From positions 1 to 54,282 of the forward strand of contig JAFGSV010000015.1 of the NCBI GenBank assembly GCA_016934325.1: a stretch of DNA of 54,282 nt, in the 5' to 3' direction. Position numbers and translations under genes: made by a program. A model generated the notes under the pieces. That model saw nothing but the letters and a program-made list of their open reading frames with translations. It was not told where the DNA came from and made no database searches. The DNA comes from Candidatus Aenigmatarchaeota archaeon (lineage in GTDB: Archaea > Aenigmatarchaeota > Aenigmatarchaeia > QMZP01 > JAFGSV01). Shown here piece by piece: positions 32,501 to 42,000 of this stretch (its first letter is position 1; every line of letters begins with the position of its first letter).

Positions 32501-35500
32501 CGCGATCTGGGTCGGGTCGACGCATTCCACGTCGAGCGTGCAGACCCTGTCGCCGCTGCACCCGGCGTCCGGGCAGCACTGGTCGATTATCTCCCCCAGC
32601 TCAGGGTCCTGGAAGCCGTCTGGAACGCACTGCCTGTCCCTCGGTATCTGGACAGAGAACGAGACGGGCTTTATTATCCTCTTGGTAATCCTGTTCCCGC
32701 TGCTGTCCTGCCACGTTATGGTGTTCTCGAAGTTGGGGGTGTATGATCCCGCCGCCCAGCAGAACGGGTTGAAGTCGTCGACGGGTATCGAGCACCTCCA
32801 TGCGTAGACGCTGTACTGCGTGCTGTTGACGACCGGCTCGCATATGCCGCCCATCTCCTCTATCCTGCTGTCGTCAAGATAGGCGTCTCCGAACTCGACT
32901 CCGCCGGTGGCCGGCGAGTACGGCTTCTTGGTCAGTTCTGCGAGCAATATCACCTGCTTGCGTCCCCTCTGTGCGACGGGAACCCGGCTGCAGTCTATGT
33001 TGGCGGGATTCACGCTAACTGCGATGTCGACCTGGCTCTGGTCGACACATCCCGAATACAGGGTGCAGACCTTGTTGCCGGGGCATCCCATGTCCCTGCA
33101 GCAGCTGTCGGTCGTCTCGCCGAGCTCCGGGTTCGGCTCGCCGTTGCCGCATAGCGGCAGGCCCTGGACGTAATCGAGAGAGAAGCTGGCAGAGACAGCC
33201 TTGCCCTCGTAGGGGGCGTAGTGGTTGCCCAGCCCGCCTCCCAGAATGTTGAGCGTCAGCGTCATGTCTGCAGGCGGCGGATTCGGGCATGCCGGGAACA
33301 TGGAAACGGGGACCGTGCACTCTACGTCGCCCGTGTGGTGCCCGTATTCCGTAACCACCGGGCTGCAGGTGAAACCAGGTATGTTCTGGGCGGTGTAGGT
33401 CTTCCCGTTGTACTCGAGCTTCCAGTTCAGCACGTTGAACATCTCGTACGCGCTCTCGGGGACGTTCTGGACATGGGCCCTGAACTTGAAATCGCCGTTA
33501 GGCTGCATGCCGTTCCTGGGGGAGCAGTCTATGTTGTTCCTGGCCGGCAAGTCCTCGGGGTTCACGGCAAGGGAGATCTCGAGTTCGTCCTTGCATCCGG
33601 ACGCGGTGCAGATCGCCCCGCCCTCGCACTGGCAGTCCCAGCAGCACGTCTCGGGGGTCTCCCCTACACCGGGCTCGCAGGCTCCGTTCTTGTTGCAGGC
33701 CCTCTGCCTGGCCTTGATCACCTCGAAGGAGAACGGCACGGTCAGGTCCTTGTACTTGAGGTCGTTCGACTTCTTCGCCGCCCTGTCGTCGTAGTATGTG
33801 AACAGAACGCTGAAGTCGACGTCCTGGATGCCCTCCTGGAAGCATCCGGGGAAGGTCTCCGGGCCGGTCAGGTACAGCTTGCACATGTAGATGTCGCCCT
33901 GCTGGATGCACTGGGTCAGCCTGTACCTGCTGTTCTGGTAGGTGTAGGAGATCGATTCGAAGGAGTTGAAGAACGCGGGGCCCTTCTTGAACGTGAACCT
34001 TATGTCCACCTCGCCGGCCTGGGTGCAGTCTACGGAATCGGGCAGCATCTTGACGTTCATCCCGATCTCGGATTCGGTCTTGCAGCTCCCGCTGACAGAG
34101 CAGTAGCCGTCCGTGCATCCGGTGTCCTGGCAGCATGTCACGGGCGTCTCGACCGGGCTCTCTATGACCCCGTTACCGCACAGGTGGCAGATGTTCTGGG
34201 TGCATGTCTGCAGCTCGCCGGTGTACGGGTCCGCTGGGCAGTTGTCGCAGTCCAGGCAGCAGCTCGAATAGCCCTCGCCCGGCTCGCACCTGCCGTTCCC
34301 GCAGGTCGGCGGCATGCAGACGCCGTTAGGGACCTGGTCGGTGTTGCAGTACTGCCCCGACGGGCATCCGCCGCAGTCCAGGCAGCAGTTCGATGAGTCC
34401 TCGCTGCCCTCGCATCCCTTCTGTCCGCAAACGGCCAGTATGCATTCCTGCAGCTGGCTGCTGTAATAATAACCGTAACCGTACACGTCCTCGCATCCCT
34501 TCCCTGGGGCGTCATGGCAATCGACGGGGCACGTCCTGGAATCCTCGGACGGCTCGCAGTTGCCGTTGCCGCATTCGGGCGACACGCACTTGCCGTAGGG
34601 TATGTTCATGTTCGGGTCGCAGTCGAGCCCCAGCGGGCATCCGGCGTCTATGCAGCAGTTGGTCCCGTTCTCGACCGGATCCACCACCGAGTCCCCGCAC
34701 ACGTGGCAGAGACCGTTCGGGTGATCGCTGTTCGCCGAGCATAGCTGCCCGGAAGACGGGCAGCCGCAGTCCAGGCAGCAGTTGGCCGCGTTCTCCCCCA
34801 GGTCGCATGCGCCGTCCCCGCAGTCCGGCAGCGGGTTCGAATAGAAGGTGACGGGGTTGGAAATGCTGCCCCTGCCGAAGGCGAGCATGAAATCCTTGGT
34901 GACCTGGTCTATGATCCTGGTCGCTGGCTTGTACTTCTCGAAATAGGGAATGTCTATATCGGACTTGTCAGCTACGATCTCGTATATCTCGCTGGTCGCC
35001 TTCCCGTCAACGTTGCCGAGGGCCGCCTTGTCCATCCAGTTCGCGGGTATCATGTAGTAGGTCCCTATGAAGTCCTTGATCCAGGACGCCTGTATCCCCG
35101 GCTCGGTGTAGACATCGATATGCGACATGTCGTAATCATGGTGCTCGAACGTCTGTATGCCGGACCTCGTGGCCTCGTCCCAGTAACCCACCCAGAAGTC
35201 GACGCCGTCGTGGCTGAACTTGATCATGGTGAGGAAGTTGGCGGAATTGCTCCTCGAAACGTCCTTCCAGTTGAACGTCCCCTTGTCCCCTGACAGGTAG
35301 CTGTCAGCCTCCACCGGCTCGTAATCTACGCAGTCTAGCGGGTTGGTGTCCTTGCACTTGAAGAGGTATATCTTCTTGATCGGGTACAGCGGGTCCTTGC
35401 CAACGACCTCGATTTTCACCTGCACCTTTTCCCATTTGAAGTCAGACGGGTCGTGGACGAAATCGAACTTCTTCTCGACAAGGACACCCGGATCGAGGGA

Positions 35501-35656
35501 GATATCCTCCTTCTCCCCGGTGGTCGTGACAGTGGTGCCGCTCAGTATCTGCTGGTAGATGGAAATCTCTATGGCCGATGCGGTGCTTATGCTCAGGACC
35601 AGGTACGTGCAGAGCACGGCTACCGATTGCAGCAGCAGCCTCTCTATCCTGTCCAT
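29510..35656 (-). CDS. giant Cys-repeat surface protein, cassette A (2048 aa)
   Basis: Signal peptide (LLLQSVAVLCTYLVLSISTASA), then an N-terminal domain of about 250 aa shared with the 1489-aa paralogue (FVHDPSDFKWEKVQVKIEVVG, KKIYLFKC, YLSGDKGTFNWKDV). From about residue 275 to 1210 come ten Cys-rich units of the pattern C-G-[ND]-G-x-C-x-x-[GS]-E...C-C-x-D-x-[GD]-C, with beta-sandwich domains between the later units. Hydrophobic segments lie near 1400-1430 and 1500-1600. The last part, absent from the paralogue, has three repeats of a second type (YC...G-x-W-C...W-[KR]-C-C). It is presumably exported and disulfide-bonded. It overlaps the upstream pseudopilin gene by 13 nt. The first ATG at 35662 is an alternative start. 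Confidence 0.85.
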   Translation of the reverse strand: MDRIERLLLQSVAVLCTYLVLSISTASAIEISIYQQILSGTTVTTTGEKEDISLDPGVLVEKKFDFVHDPSDFKWEKVQVKIEVVGKDPLYPIKKIYLFKCKDTNPLDCVDYEPVEADSYLSGDKGTFNWKDVSRSNSANFLTMIKFSHDGVDFWVGYWDEATRSGIQTFEHHDYDMSHIDVYTEPGIQASWIKDFIGTYYMIPANWMDKAALGNVDGKATSEIYEIVADKSDIDIPYFEKYKPATRIIDQVTKDFMLAFGRGSISNPVTFYSNPLPDCGDGACDLGENAANCCLDCGCPSSGQLCSANSDHPNGLCHVCGDSVVDPVENGTNCCIDAGCPLGLDCDPNMNIPYGKCVSPECGNGNCEPSEDSRTCPVDCHDAPGKGCEDVYGYGYYYSSQLQECILAVCGQKGCEGSEDSSNCCLDCGGCPSGQYCNTDQVPNGVCMPPTCGNGRCEPGEGYSSCCLDCDNCPADPYTGELQTCTQNICHLCGNGVIESPVETPVTCCQDTGCTDGYCSVSGSCKTESEIGMNVKMLPDSVDCTQAGEVDIRFTFKKGPAFFNSFESISYTYQNSRYRLTQCIQQGDIYMCKLYLTGPETFPGCFQEGIQDVDFSVLFTYYDDRAAKKSNDLKYKDLTVPFSFEVIKARQRACNKNGACEPGVGETPETCCWDCQCEGGAICTASGCKDELEISLAVNPEDLPARNNIDCSPRNGMQPNGDFKFRAHVQNVPESAYEMFNVLNWKLEYNGKTYTAQNIPGFTCSPVVTEYGHHTGDVECTVPVSMFPACPNPPPADMTLTLNILGGGLGNHYAPYEGKAVSASFSLDYVQGLPLCGNGEPNPELGETTDSCCRDMGCPGNKVCTLYSGCVDQSQVDIAVSVNPANIDCSRVPVAQRGRKQVILLAELTKKPYSPATGGVEFGDAYLDDSRIEEMGGICEPVVNSTQYSVYAWRCSIPVDDFNPFCWAAGSYTPNFENTITWQDSSGNRITKRIIKPVSFSVQIPRDRQCVPDGFQDPELGEIIDQCCPDAGCSGDRVCTLDVECVDPTQIALVVDDVGPDSLDCSAKANADNKVTVTVHLDNMPYNTHFIEWFMEYAGNTFTEQYFTCSPLTYGELQSSSYKCEIPVYYFPACAEEGSHTLNLKARITHGDYRGKVLQNEVSDNFVVVVGKKGLPNCGNSVCDTSLGETSNNCCQDCGCTNKEDVCTIEGACYPESQITMTVEPVGLNTNCQLAPWDMDTFKILSYQCVFQDQIKLRAHLSHKPWMSSVISTSYVWDKGEAFSDAISPGEDIADGWNLYAMLNPDGSYTISAFAGDKHVSRHDIKSISLTVQVPSHTGDYERVIKVDSINDVKVTVNEMKNENLLELEKSLKDAKEAMEKARRMVCTIVSILAICTICSLMAGGVVDKAADDVGKDAASSATEQEAYDAGLNKFSNVDANSPAYKNRLAQYGGAGHERDMFIGEGRKSIGADARQKWLNQQQGPMNQQGRGNIPMGVFSSMMSATAGLGKWGSSAAGVLAGLAFIWVASDMLECEDKMVDAIGVAIGICGALALFGGSAGAKFLAGMTKVCNLLSLALQLLMMITQIQDMSMKYQACQMEAESQLARQPGDTETGYERSRRISEYYRKLAACHQGLGSDLATQMQSWADFSYNLDMSSGGRSSYIQADPAFGSTVGPGSTINMNYAFPPTGSQGTYGQVSLSFNYYYQVSGGSLPTQVAMRAIRLSQSRGSINCDVTSDGLTCTSGGQVATLNTGRCENFVTGATWWDRTTSPSEVCKGAILKGTFSVSWQPCTIDCNGDFRYDSSYTGTSGPPTVTTTPTTVQARGCCQYTSGTCYTAPNTNAGFESECEKTLPPPEVGPPEPPLGKYMPETICYENKCLTPQEYCTSKNGKWYSSGLCFEGEPRPDGVIGDWKCCKQGKYFDDAVAYCRSLSGEWCTGDQICIQPNQNGVIPPQFKKAEYGMTLSVMLAGISGSNALGASDVWRCCNPSFCATAQTYCTESTDKGGLGGKWCAPDQTCLLPHPTPSQLAGTAQWKCCKTECQPGT

Positions 35657-37560
35657 GAGCATCCCACCTTGCTTGGATATTCGGCCGTCGATATCGGGTC
35701 AATACCGCAGCTTTCGAACAGTCCCTGGACCCCATCCAGGTCAGCCTCACTGAAGCCATCTAGTTTAGGGGAGTACACGTACAGCTCAGAACCGGTCGGC
35801 TTGAATCCCGTCATGTTTACGAAGCCTCCCACCACCTGGCCATCGTATGTTTCGACGCTGACGCCGTATTCGACGACCGGCAGGTTGGCCACGGTCAGCT
35901 CCGACACGATCCGGCTGCTATCGTCCATGTTCACGATTATCTCGGGTTCGGGTGGATCGCATAGGTCCCCTTTCATCGACATCCCGACATCGATCCTCTC
36001 GGTCGCGGGCGACACGGAATCTATAGTGTAAGTGGAACCGGACTTGCTGACTCCGACGGTGTAGAAATTGAAAACGAAGCGCTTGCTTTTCGGGATAGTT
36101 ACAACGAGGTTCCTGAGGGCGGTGTACATGCGGCATTCCGTGTACTCGTTCTGACCATCCCTGACCCTCAGGGCTCCCCATACCGGGGGCACCTTCGTTT
36201 GGATGGGCAGGCCCCTCCCCGTCGTTCCTAGCTCGCACATGTGGAATGTGACGGTAGCCCCGACAACGTCGGACCCGTCATCGTAGGTCACCAGAATGTT
36301 CGCATCCTCCGTGGCACCGCTCACGCAGGTATCGTCATAAGTGGCCGAGTACTCGCTCTGCACGGCCGATGCGATGCCGGGAATGGCATTGCACTGTCCC
36401 AGGTCGAGATTGTCGATGAAGACATATGTGGCAAACTTGAAGCTCTTCCTCACGGATTCATCCCAGACATTGACGATTACGGGATACTTGACGCTGTAGG
36501 GCTGGGTGTATTGATTGACCCTTATCCCCTGCATGAATCTCATGAACGGCCCAACCTCGGGCTGGAGACTAAGGTGCTCTGGCGCGGCGAACTCGCTCCT
36601 GTCGAGGCCATCGTCATCGCCGAAGTAGTAGGTCACGAACAGGTCATCGTATTTCTTGCTGTTCGCCTCCGCGCCTCCGGAGCAGACTCCCACCTCCGCC
36701 GGCACGGCGCTGTAGTCTATGACTGCGGGAACAGGGAACATCTCTATCCCCCATTTCATGATCTTCCCATCATCATCCACGGGCAGCTCCTTCCCCATAA
36801 CCGTGTTAGAAAGGGAATATTTTATGTGGGATTCCATGCAGTCCCTCAGGTTGCTCCATGTGAAAGTGTAAGACCTCTGCGCGTTCCCAACGATCGGCAG
36901 CCAGCACGGCCTCGAATTCTCGTTCGACTGCATGAGGGACACGAGCAGGTGGTTGTCAAGCACCCTGCAGTCCGCCTGCATCCTGGCGAAGTTCTGGGAG
37001 AAATCGTATATCCTGCCCATCTTGGTAGCGACGTCGACCACATATGGCTGGGGCAGCGACTGCCCCTGGACCGTGGTCGGCATGTTGACCGTCAGGGTTA
37101 TCTTGTTGTCGTAGAATGCGGTGTCGACCGTCATGGCCTGCTTGCCGAATACAGCCGTGTAGCCGCTTATGGCCTGGGAATCAGGCATGTTCCTCTGGAA
37201 GTAGCCCCTGATGCCGTTCGAGAACTCCTGCTCCATGTCCGGGATGGCGTAGTTGCCGCAGGTCTGCCACAACGCTATGTTGCTTCCAAGCGCCTGGTGG
37301 CTGACGGTTCCCATGGGAGGCGTGGAGCTTGAAAGGTATCCACCATTCCTGTAAAGCTCCGAGATCGTGCTTGTCGCTGCGCTCCTTATCATGTCCCCGA
37401 CGTAGCTGGCCACCGCCTTCTGCTCCTCGGTCAGCGCGGAGGGAAGGACTGAGGGGGGAGACAATGTCGAGAAGGAGTACATGCCAACCACGATGGCTAT
37501 TATCAGCAATCCGAGAATCAATGCAAACTCAGCCTGGGCTTTCTGGGCTTTTCTAGGCAT
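35644..37560 (-). CDS. large pseudopilin with class III N-terminus, cassette A (638 aa)
   Basis: The N-terminus MPRKAQKAQAEFALILGLLI has a class III-type site (K-A-Q-A-E-F-A) and one hydrophobic helix, so it should be processed and inserted like a pilin although it is far larger than typical pilins. The exported 600 aa are beta-rich, and the C-terminal region (KLDGFSEADLDGVQGLFESCG ... SKVGCSW) is conserved with the 609-aa paralogue at 43473. It may cap or initiate a fibre, or present the giant protein encoded next. AGGAGTG lies seven nt before the ATG, and a TATA box at about 37601 predicts a 14-nt leader. Confidence 0.82.
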   Translation of the reverse strand: MPRKAQKAQAEFALILGLLIIAIVVGMYSFSTLSPPSVLPSALTEEQKAVASYVGDMIRSAATSTISELYRNGGYLSSSTPPMGTVSHQALGSNIALWQTCGNYAIPDMEQEFSNGIRGYFQRNMPDSQAISGYTAVFGKQAMTVDTAFYDNKITLTVNMPTTVQGQSLPQPYVVDVATKMGRIYDFSQNFARMQADCRVLDNHLLVSLMQSNENSRPCWLPIVGNAQRSYTFTWSNLRDCMESHIKYSLSNTVMGKELPVDDDGKIMKWGIEMFPVPAVIDYSAVPAEVGVCSGGAEANSKKYDDLFVTYYFGDDDGLDRSEFAAPEHLSLQPEVGPFMRFMQGIRVNQYTQPYSVKYPVIVNVWDESVRKSFKFATYVFIDNLDLGQCNAIPGIASAVQSEYSATYDDTCVSGATEDANILVTYDDGSDVVGATVTFHMCELGTTGRGLPIQTKVPPVWGALRVRDGQNEYTECRMYTALRNLVVTIPKSKRFVFNFYTVGVSKSGSTYTIDSVSPATERIDVGMSMKGDLCDPPEPEIIVNMDDSSRIVSELTVANLPVVEYGVSVETYDGQVVGGFVNMTGFKPTGSELYVYSPKLDGFSEADLDGVQGLFESCGIDPISTAEYPSKVGCSWTG

Positions 37561-37594
37561 GACGCACTCCTGTTAATATAATTAACATAGGATT

Positions 37595-37607
37595 CTATAA
37601 ATATATT
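37595..37607 (-). promoter_or_regulatory. TATA box of cassette A
   Basis: AATATATTTATAG on the minus strand. It is followed after about 26 nt by a predicted start of transcription and then an AGGAGTG ribosome-binding site, giving a leadered message, unlike most promoters in the window. It suggests cassette A can be expressed separately from cassette B. Confidence 0.5.
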
Positions 37608-37676
37608 TTTCAGGATGTCAGTTTAATAAATCTGATAAGGCTTGCCCAGCCGGGAAATCCGCGTTCATTCAGTTTT

Positions 37677-39005
37677 TCAATAGAACGTTTCCTCGGGTCC
37701 GCGGGCCACGACGGTCCTCTTGTAGATTAAGAATATTATGGCCGCGATCGCAAACACGGCGGCCGCTATCAATATCCAGTTCAGCGGCCCCGGCTGGGCG
37801 GCGGCGGGTTGCTCGTCATCTTCACCGGACGTGCTACCCAAGTCCTGAATTTCTTGCCATTCCTCGAGGCTCGGGCTCGCCCTGTAGCTTTCGGCGTAGC
37901 CATCGGCATCCGGCTTGAGCTTTGGGTCGCTCTCAACGTACCTGTCAGCGTCCGACACGGGCTCCTCGACTGTCAGGAAGGAATCGGCGGACTTCTTCCC
38001 CCCGTCTTCGGCCTCGGCCTCCGCCCTGATTATATACAGCCTGTGCTCGCTGCTGCCCGGTATCACCGTGAACTCTATCTGGGCGCTCTTGTCCCTGCTC
38101 ACCCTGACATCTTGGGAATTGAAGTCTGTCTTGAGCGATTGGTCCATGGCCAGGCTCACGCCGAACAGCTGCTCCGCATCGAAGTTGTGGATCGTTATGT
38201 AGAATCTCGCGGCCTGGATCCCGGCGACGTTCTTGTTCCTCGGGGAGAGCTCTATGCGGAAGCCTTCGAGGCTGGAAACCTGGGACACGTGCAGCACCCC
38301 GGCCAGCCTCTTGAGGCATGACGGGTCGTCGCAGTCCTCGGCCCTCGCGGCTATGGTGAAGGGGTAATCGCCGGGCTCAAGCGGGGAATCGATGACGATA
38401 CCAACGGTCTGTTCGGCAGGCATATCCACGACTGTGCTCGTTATGTTCATCTTCGGCCCGCTCTCCTTGTCAAGCAGCACCCTCATGTCGAACTCCGAGG
38501 ACAGCAGCAGCGTGAAGGTGACCCTCTCCCCCGGGATCGCGAACTTCTCCGATTCAAGCAGGTCGGCATTGAAGACGTCTGTATGGGAGTTCGAGGCATC
38601 GCAGGGGTCGTCGCTCGACTCTACGACGTCGGCGTCCTCGTGCTCGCTCACGCATATCCCGTAGTCGAAGGTCAGCAGACGCTCCGGGGTCTCGAGGTTC
38701 ATGCGCAGCATGGCCTCCTCCCCGACCCTCCTGCCCTTTGTCGTGAAGCACACGGGAACTATCACCGGGTTGCTGGGCCCCGAGGTGAAGCTCGCTCTGT
38801 GGGTGTCGACCCACACGCTCCTCGGATAATCCGGATCATCGATGGTGAGCGTGTACTCCCCTCGGCCGTTGTCGCCGAAAACGACGGAGATGCAGTACTC
38901 GGCGTCCGGGTTCATCGACAGGAACGTGGTGGACCGGGCCGCAACGCCCGGAACGAAAACCAGAAGAATGATCGAGAATACGGCGATTTCCTTCCCATTA
39001 GTCAT
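37677..39005 (-). CDS. exported single-TM protein, cassette B third gene (442 aa)
   Basis: Paralogue of the 457-aa gene in cassette A. It has a signal peptide (IAVFSIILLVFVPGVAA), outer beta-rich region with FLSMNPDAEYCISVVFGDNGRGEYTL, FDYGICVSEHEDADVVE, KRLAGVLHVSQ and KKSADSFLTVEE, and a C-terminal TM helix (WILIAAAVFAIAAIIFLIYKR). Cys positions match the paralogue. The start at 39005 follows the stop of the 1489-aa gene by one base, with GGTGGTTGAT as ribosome-binding site inside that gene's end; the frame stays open 18 codons further but this start is best. Role inferred: membrane-tethered partner of the giant protein. Confidence 0.8.
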   Translation of the reverse strand: MTNGKEIAVFSIILLVFVPGVAARSTTFLSMNPDAEYCISVVFGDNGRGEYTLTIDDPDYPRSVWVDTHRASFTSGPSNPVIVPVCFTTKGRRVGEEAMLRMNLETPERLLTFDYGICVSEHEDADVVESSDDPCDASNSHTDVFNADLLESEKFAIPGERVTFTLLLSSEFDMRVLLDKESGPKMNITSTVVDMPAEQTVGIVIDSPLEPGDYPFTIAARAEDCDDPSCLKRLAGVLHVSQVSSLEGFRIELSPRNKNVAGIQAARFYITIHNFDAEQLFGVSLAMDQSLKTDFNSQDVRVSRDKSAQIEFTVIPGSSEHRLYIIRAEAEAEDGGKKSADSFLTVEEPVSDADRYVESDPKLKPDADGYAESYRASPSLEEWQEIQDLGSTSGEDDEQPAAAQPGPLNWILIAAAVFAIAAIIFLIYKRTVVARGPEETFY

Positions 39006-39006
39006 A

Positions 39007-42000
39007 TCAACCACCCTGGTAGTAGAACGACAGGTCATCCCCCACATCGGCTTTCGCAAGGGCTATGTCCTGCTGTATATCGGACTCTGCCTGCATTGTT
39101 GCATCATCCATCTTGTTCATTATCAGTAGCATTGCCAAGGCAGCTCCAATGCATACTATCAAGCAGAGCGGGGTAATATTGGGACAAACCGAACCGCAAG
39201 ATGGGCAGGTGATGAAATAAAGGGTTAAGCCGGCTCCAAGACCCCAAGCATAGGCGGCGGCAAAATCCGTTTCGCTTGCGGCCCAATAGCCGAGCGCGGA
39301 GGCGATCAAAGCTGCTACTAGGTATGCAAGAGCTATTTCAGAGCCAAATAGGTCAGTCATTGCGATTTGATACCCCATGTACTGGTCTCCGAAACACGGG
39401 GTGCAGAAACCGAATATGAAGAATATTATCTCCATATAACCGGCAAGCTTATCCATCTGCTCCGTGTATTCCTTGATCCTGTTCTCGATTGAGACCAGGT
39501 GGTCGCTCTCCTTCACGTTGTAGGTCAGCGATATGTCGTTCTCGCCTTCAAGCGGGATGACTATCTCGTTCCCCTGGTCGGCCGCTATGAGCGAGAACCC
39601 GATGCCGATCAGCTGGCTCGTCCTGATGTTCCTGCTGCTCGATTCAAGGGGATTGGGCTGGACCTTCAGCCTCCATCCCCATGTGGTTTCCTCCACGGAC
39701 ATGATCCTGTCATGGACCTTCCCGTCCTTATCACCATTGAAATAATAGAAGAGGTCGATCGGGTCCGATGTGTGAACGGGCATGTTATCAACGTGGGCCT
39801 CGATCTCGAACGGCTTCCTGAACTGGCATAGATATTTGGTGACGCTCCCGCCTTCGTCATCGACGTCAGCCTCCTCCGGAAGCAGGGTGCATTCCGTTCT
39901 GATGCTTGCCGGCTCCAACGTGAGCGAGACGGCCGACTTCGGCTGGCAGCCGCCCGCCGTGCAGACGTGATTGGGGCCGAAGCTGTCGCACCCGCAGTCC
40001 TGGCAGCATGTCGTCTGGGTCTCCCCGAGCGCGGGCTGGCATGAGGGATTGCCCCCTGTTATGGGATTCGTGCACGAATCGAGCCAGTTGCTCGGTTCAA
40101 GCGTTATGCCGCTTTCGACCGCAACGCTGTTAAGATACCCGAGGGCGTCCACGTAGCTTATGTTGGCCATGAGCGCCATGGTCTTAGTCGCCTGCGTGTG
40201 GCAGAGCGGCAGGTTGTAGATGGAGATGTCGCACCGGTACTTGTTCTCGCTATCCAGGATACCGCAGGTGAATATGTCGGACCCGTACGTTTCGGCTCCG
40301 AGCCGTATGGACCAATCCACCGATGTGGTCCCGTGCGGCTGGTTCGGTATCTCGGCATCGAACGTGAAATAATACCCGCTCTCGCCGCTGCAGTCGACCT
40401 CCGGTTCATAATCCGTCGTGAGCGTCAGGTCCGATTGGAACACGCACTCGTTTTCGAAGTTGCACAGGTAGCCGCCGTTGCACCCGCAATCCGAGCAGCA
40501 CTGGCCCGGTATCTCCCCGATATCGTACTCGCACACACCGTCCATGTCGCATTCCCTCTTCCTGACGTCGATGACGTTGAATCTGACGGGCTTTGAGAAA
40601 TCCACGCGATTGGTTTCATCTACGCCCTTGTAGAGCACGGACGTATCGAAGGTCACGGTCTTCAGGCCGTTCGTCCAGCAGTACGGCAGGTCGACGGTGG
40701 GTATGGAGCACTCAAGGACGTAATCGCTCTGCAGGCCGGGATAGCAGTAATGGTCGATCCTCGTCCTGTTCATGTACGTGTGGTCGAACCCCAGCATTGA
40801 GATCGGCTTGGGATCGATGGCGGCGGAGAAAACGATATCCAATGAGCTATCCGAGCAGTTGAAGGTGCTGGGGCTCAGCGAGACGGACAGGTCGAGCTGG
40901 CTTTCGTCTATGCAGCCCGAATACAGCGAGCAGAGCCTGCCGGCCGGGCAGCCCGCGTCCAGGCAGCAGTTCAGGCTGGTCTCCCCGTCGTCTATCACTC
41001 CGTCCCCGCAGTTCGGCACCCCCTGCATGTAATCCAGCCGGAACGTGTCGTTCAGCCTCTTACCGGAATAGGACCCGTAGAACTGGGACAGGCCTCCCCC
41101 AAGCACGTACAGGTCCAGGCCGATGTCCGCGGGCGGGTCGTACGGGCATGCCGGGAACAGTGAAACCGGAATTTCGCATACCACCCTCCCCGTCAGCATC
41201 TGCCCGGTGCCGGCCTCCGGCTCGCAGGAGAATCCCGGCAGCGTCCCGCTCGTGAAGTTCCTGCCGTCGTAATGAAGCACCCAGTTGACGACCTGGAAGA
41301 GGTCGTCAGCGGAATACGGGACGTTCAGCACGTCCGCGGCGAAGGTGATCCTGCCAGCGCCGGTCGAGCAGTCGACCTGCTGCTTGGTGGGCAATGAGCT
41401 TTCGTCGACCCTCATGGTTATCGAGCGTTCGCCGGAGCACCCGGCGGCCGTGCATATTAGGCGGCCGCCGCATCCGCAGTCCCAGCAGCACGATTCCGCG
41501 GTCTCGCCTATCTCAAGCTCGCATGACCCGTCCCTGTCGCATACCCTGGACCTCGCCTTGTCGATGTTCACCATCGCGGCGCCCCGCAGAGTGGCCATGC
41601 TGCTATCCCATTCCTCCTCGGCAAGCTTGTCCCTGAAGTAGTACAGGTTGATGGTGATGTTGATCTCCTGCTCGCCCAAGTCGAAGCAGCCCGGATACGA
41701 GTCGGGGCCCCTCACCGGTATCTCGCATTCATAAACATCCCCTATCTCCTGGCATATCATCCTCCTCTGGTATCCGGCGTAATCGTAGTAAGCGGACCGA
41801 AAGTAATCGAAGTACTTCGGCCTGTTTTCGAGGCTTATCCTCAGCGTTATCGGGTCCTCGAGCGTGCAGTCGACGTCCTCGGGAATTACGAGGACGCTGA
41901 ACCCGATGCCGCCCTCGGTAGTGCATCTCCCCGTGAGCGAGCAGAACTCATCCTCATTCGAGCAGCCGGAATCCTGGCAGCAGGTCCTCTCGCTCTCGGC

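Noticed and set aside
34831-34844. GGGTTCGAAT resembling a tRNA T-arm
   Set aside because: It lies inside the 2048-aa gene and no acceptor, D or anticodon stems surround it.
37677-39059. Longer start (39059) for the 442-aa cassette B gene
   Set aside because: The extra 18 residues are polar and sit before the signal peptide, whereas the ATG at 39005 has a good ribosome-binding site.
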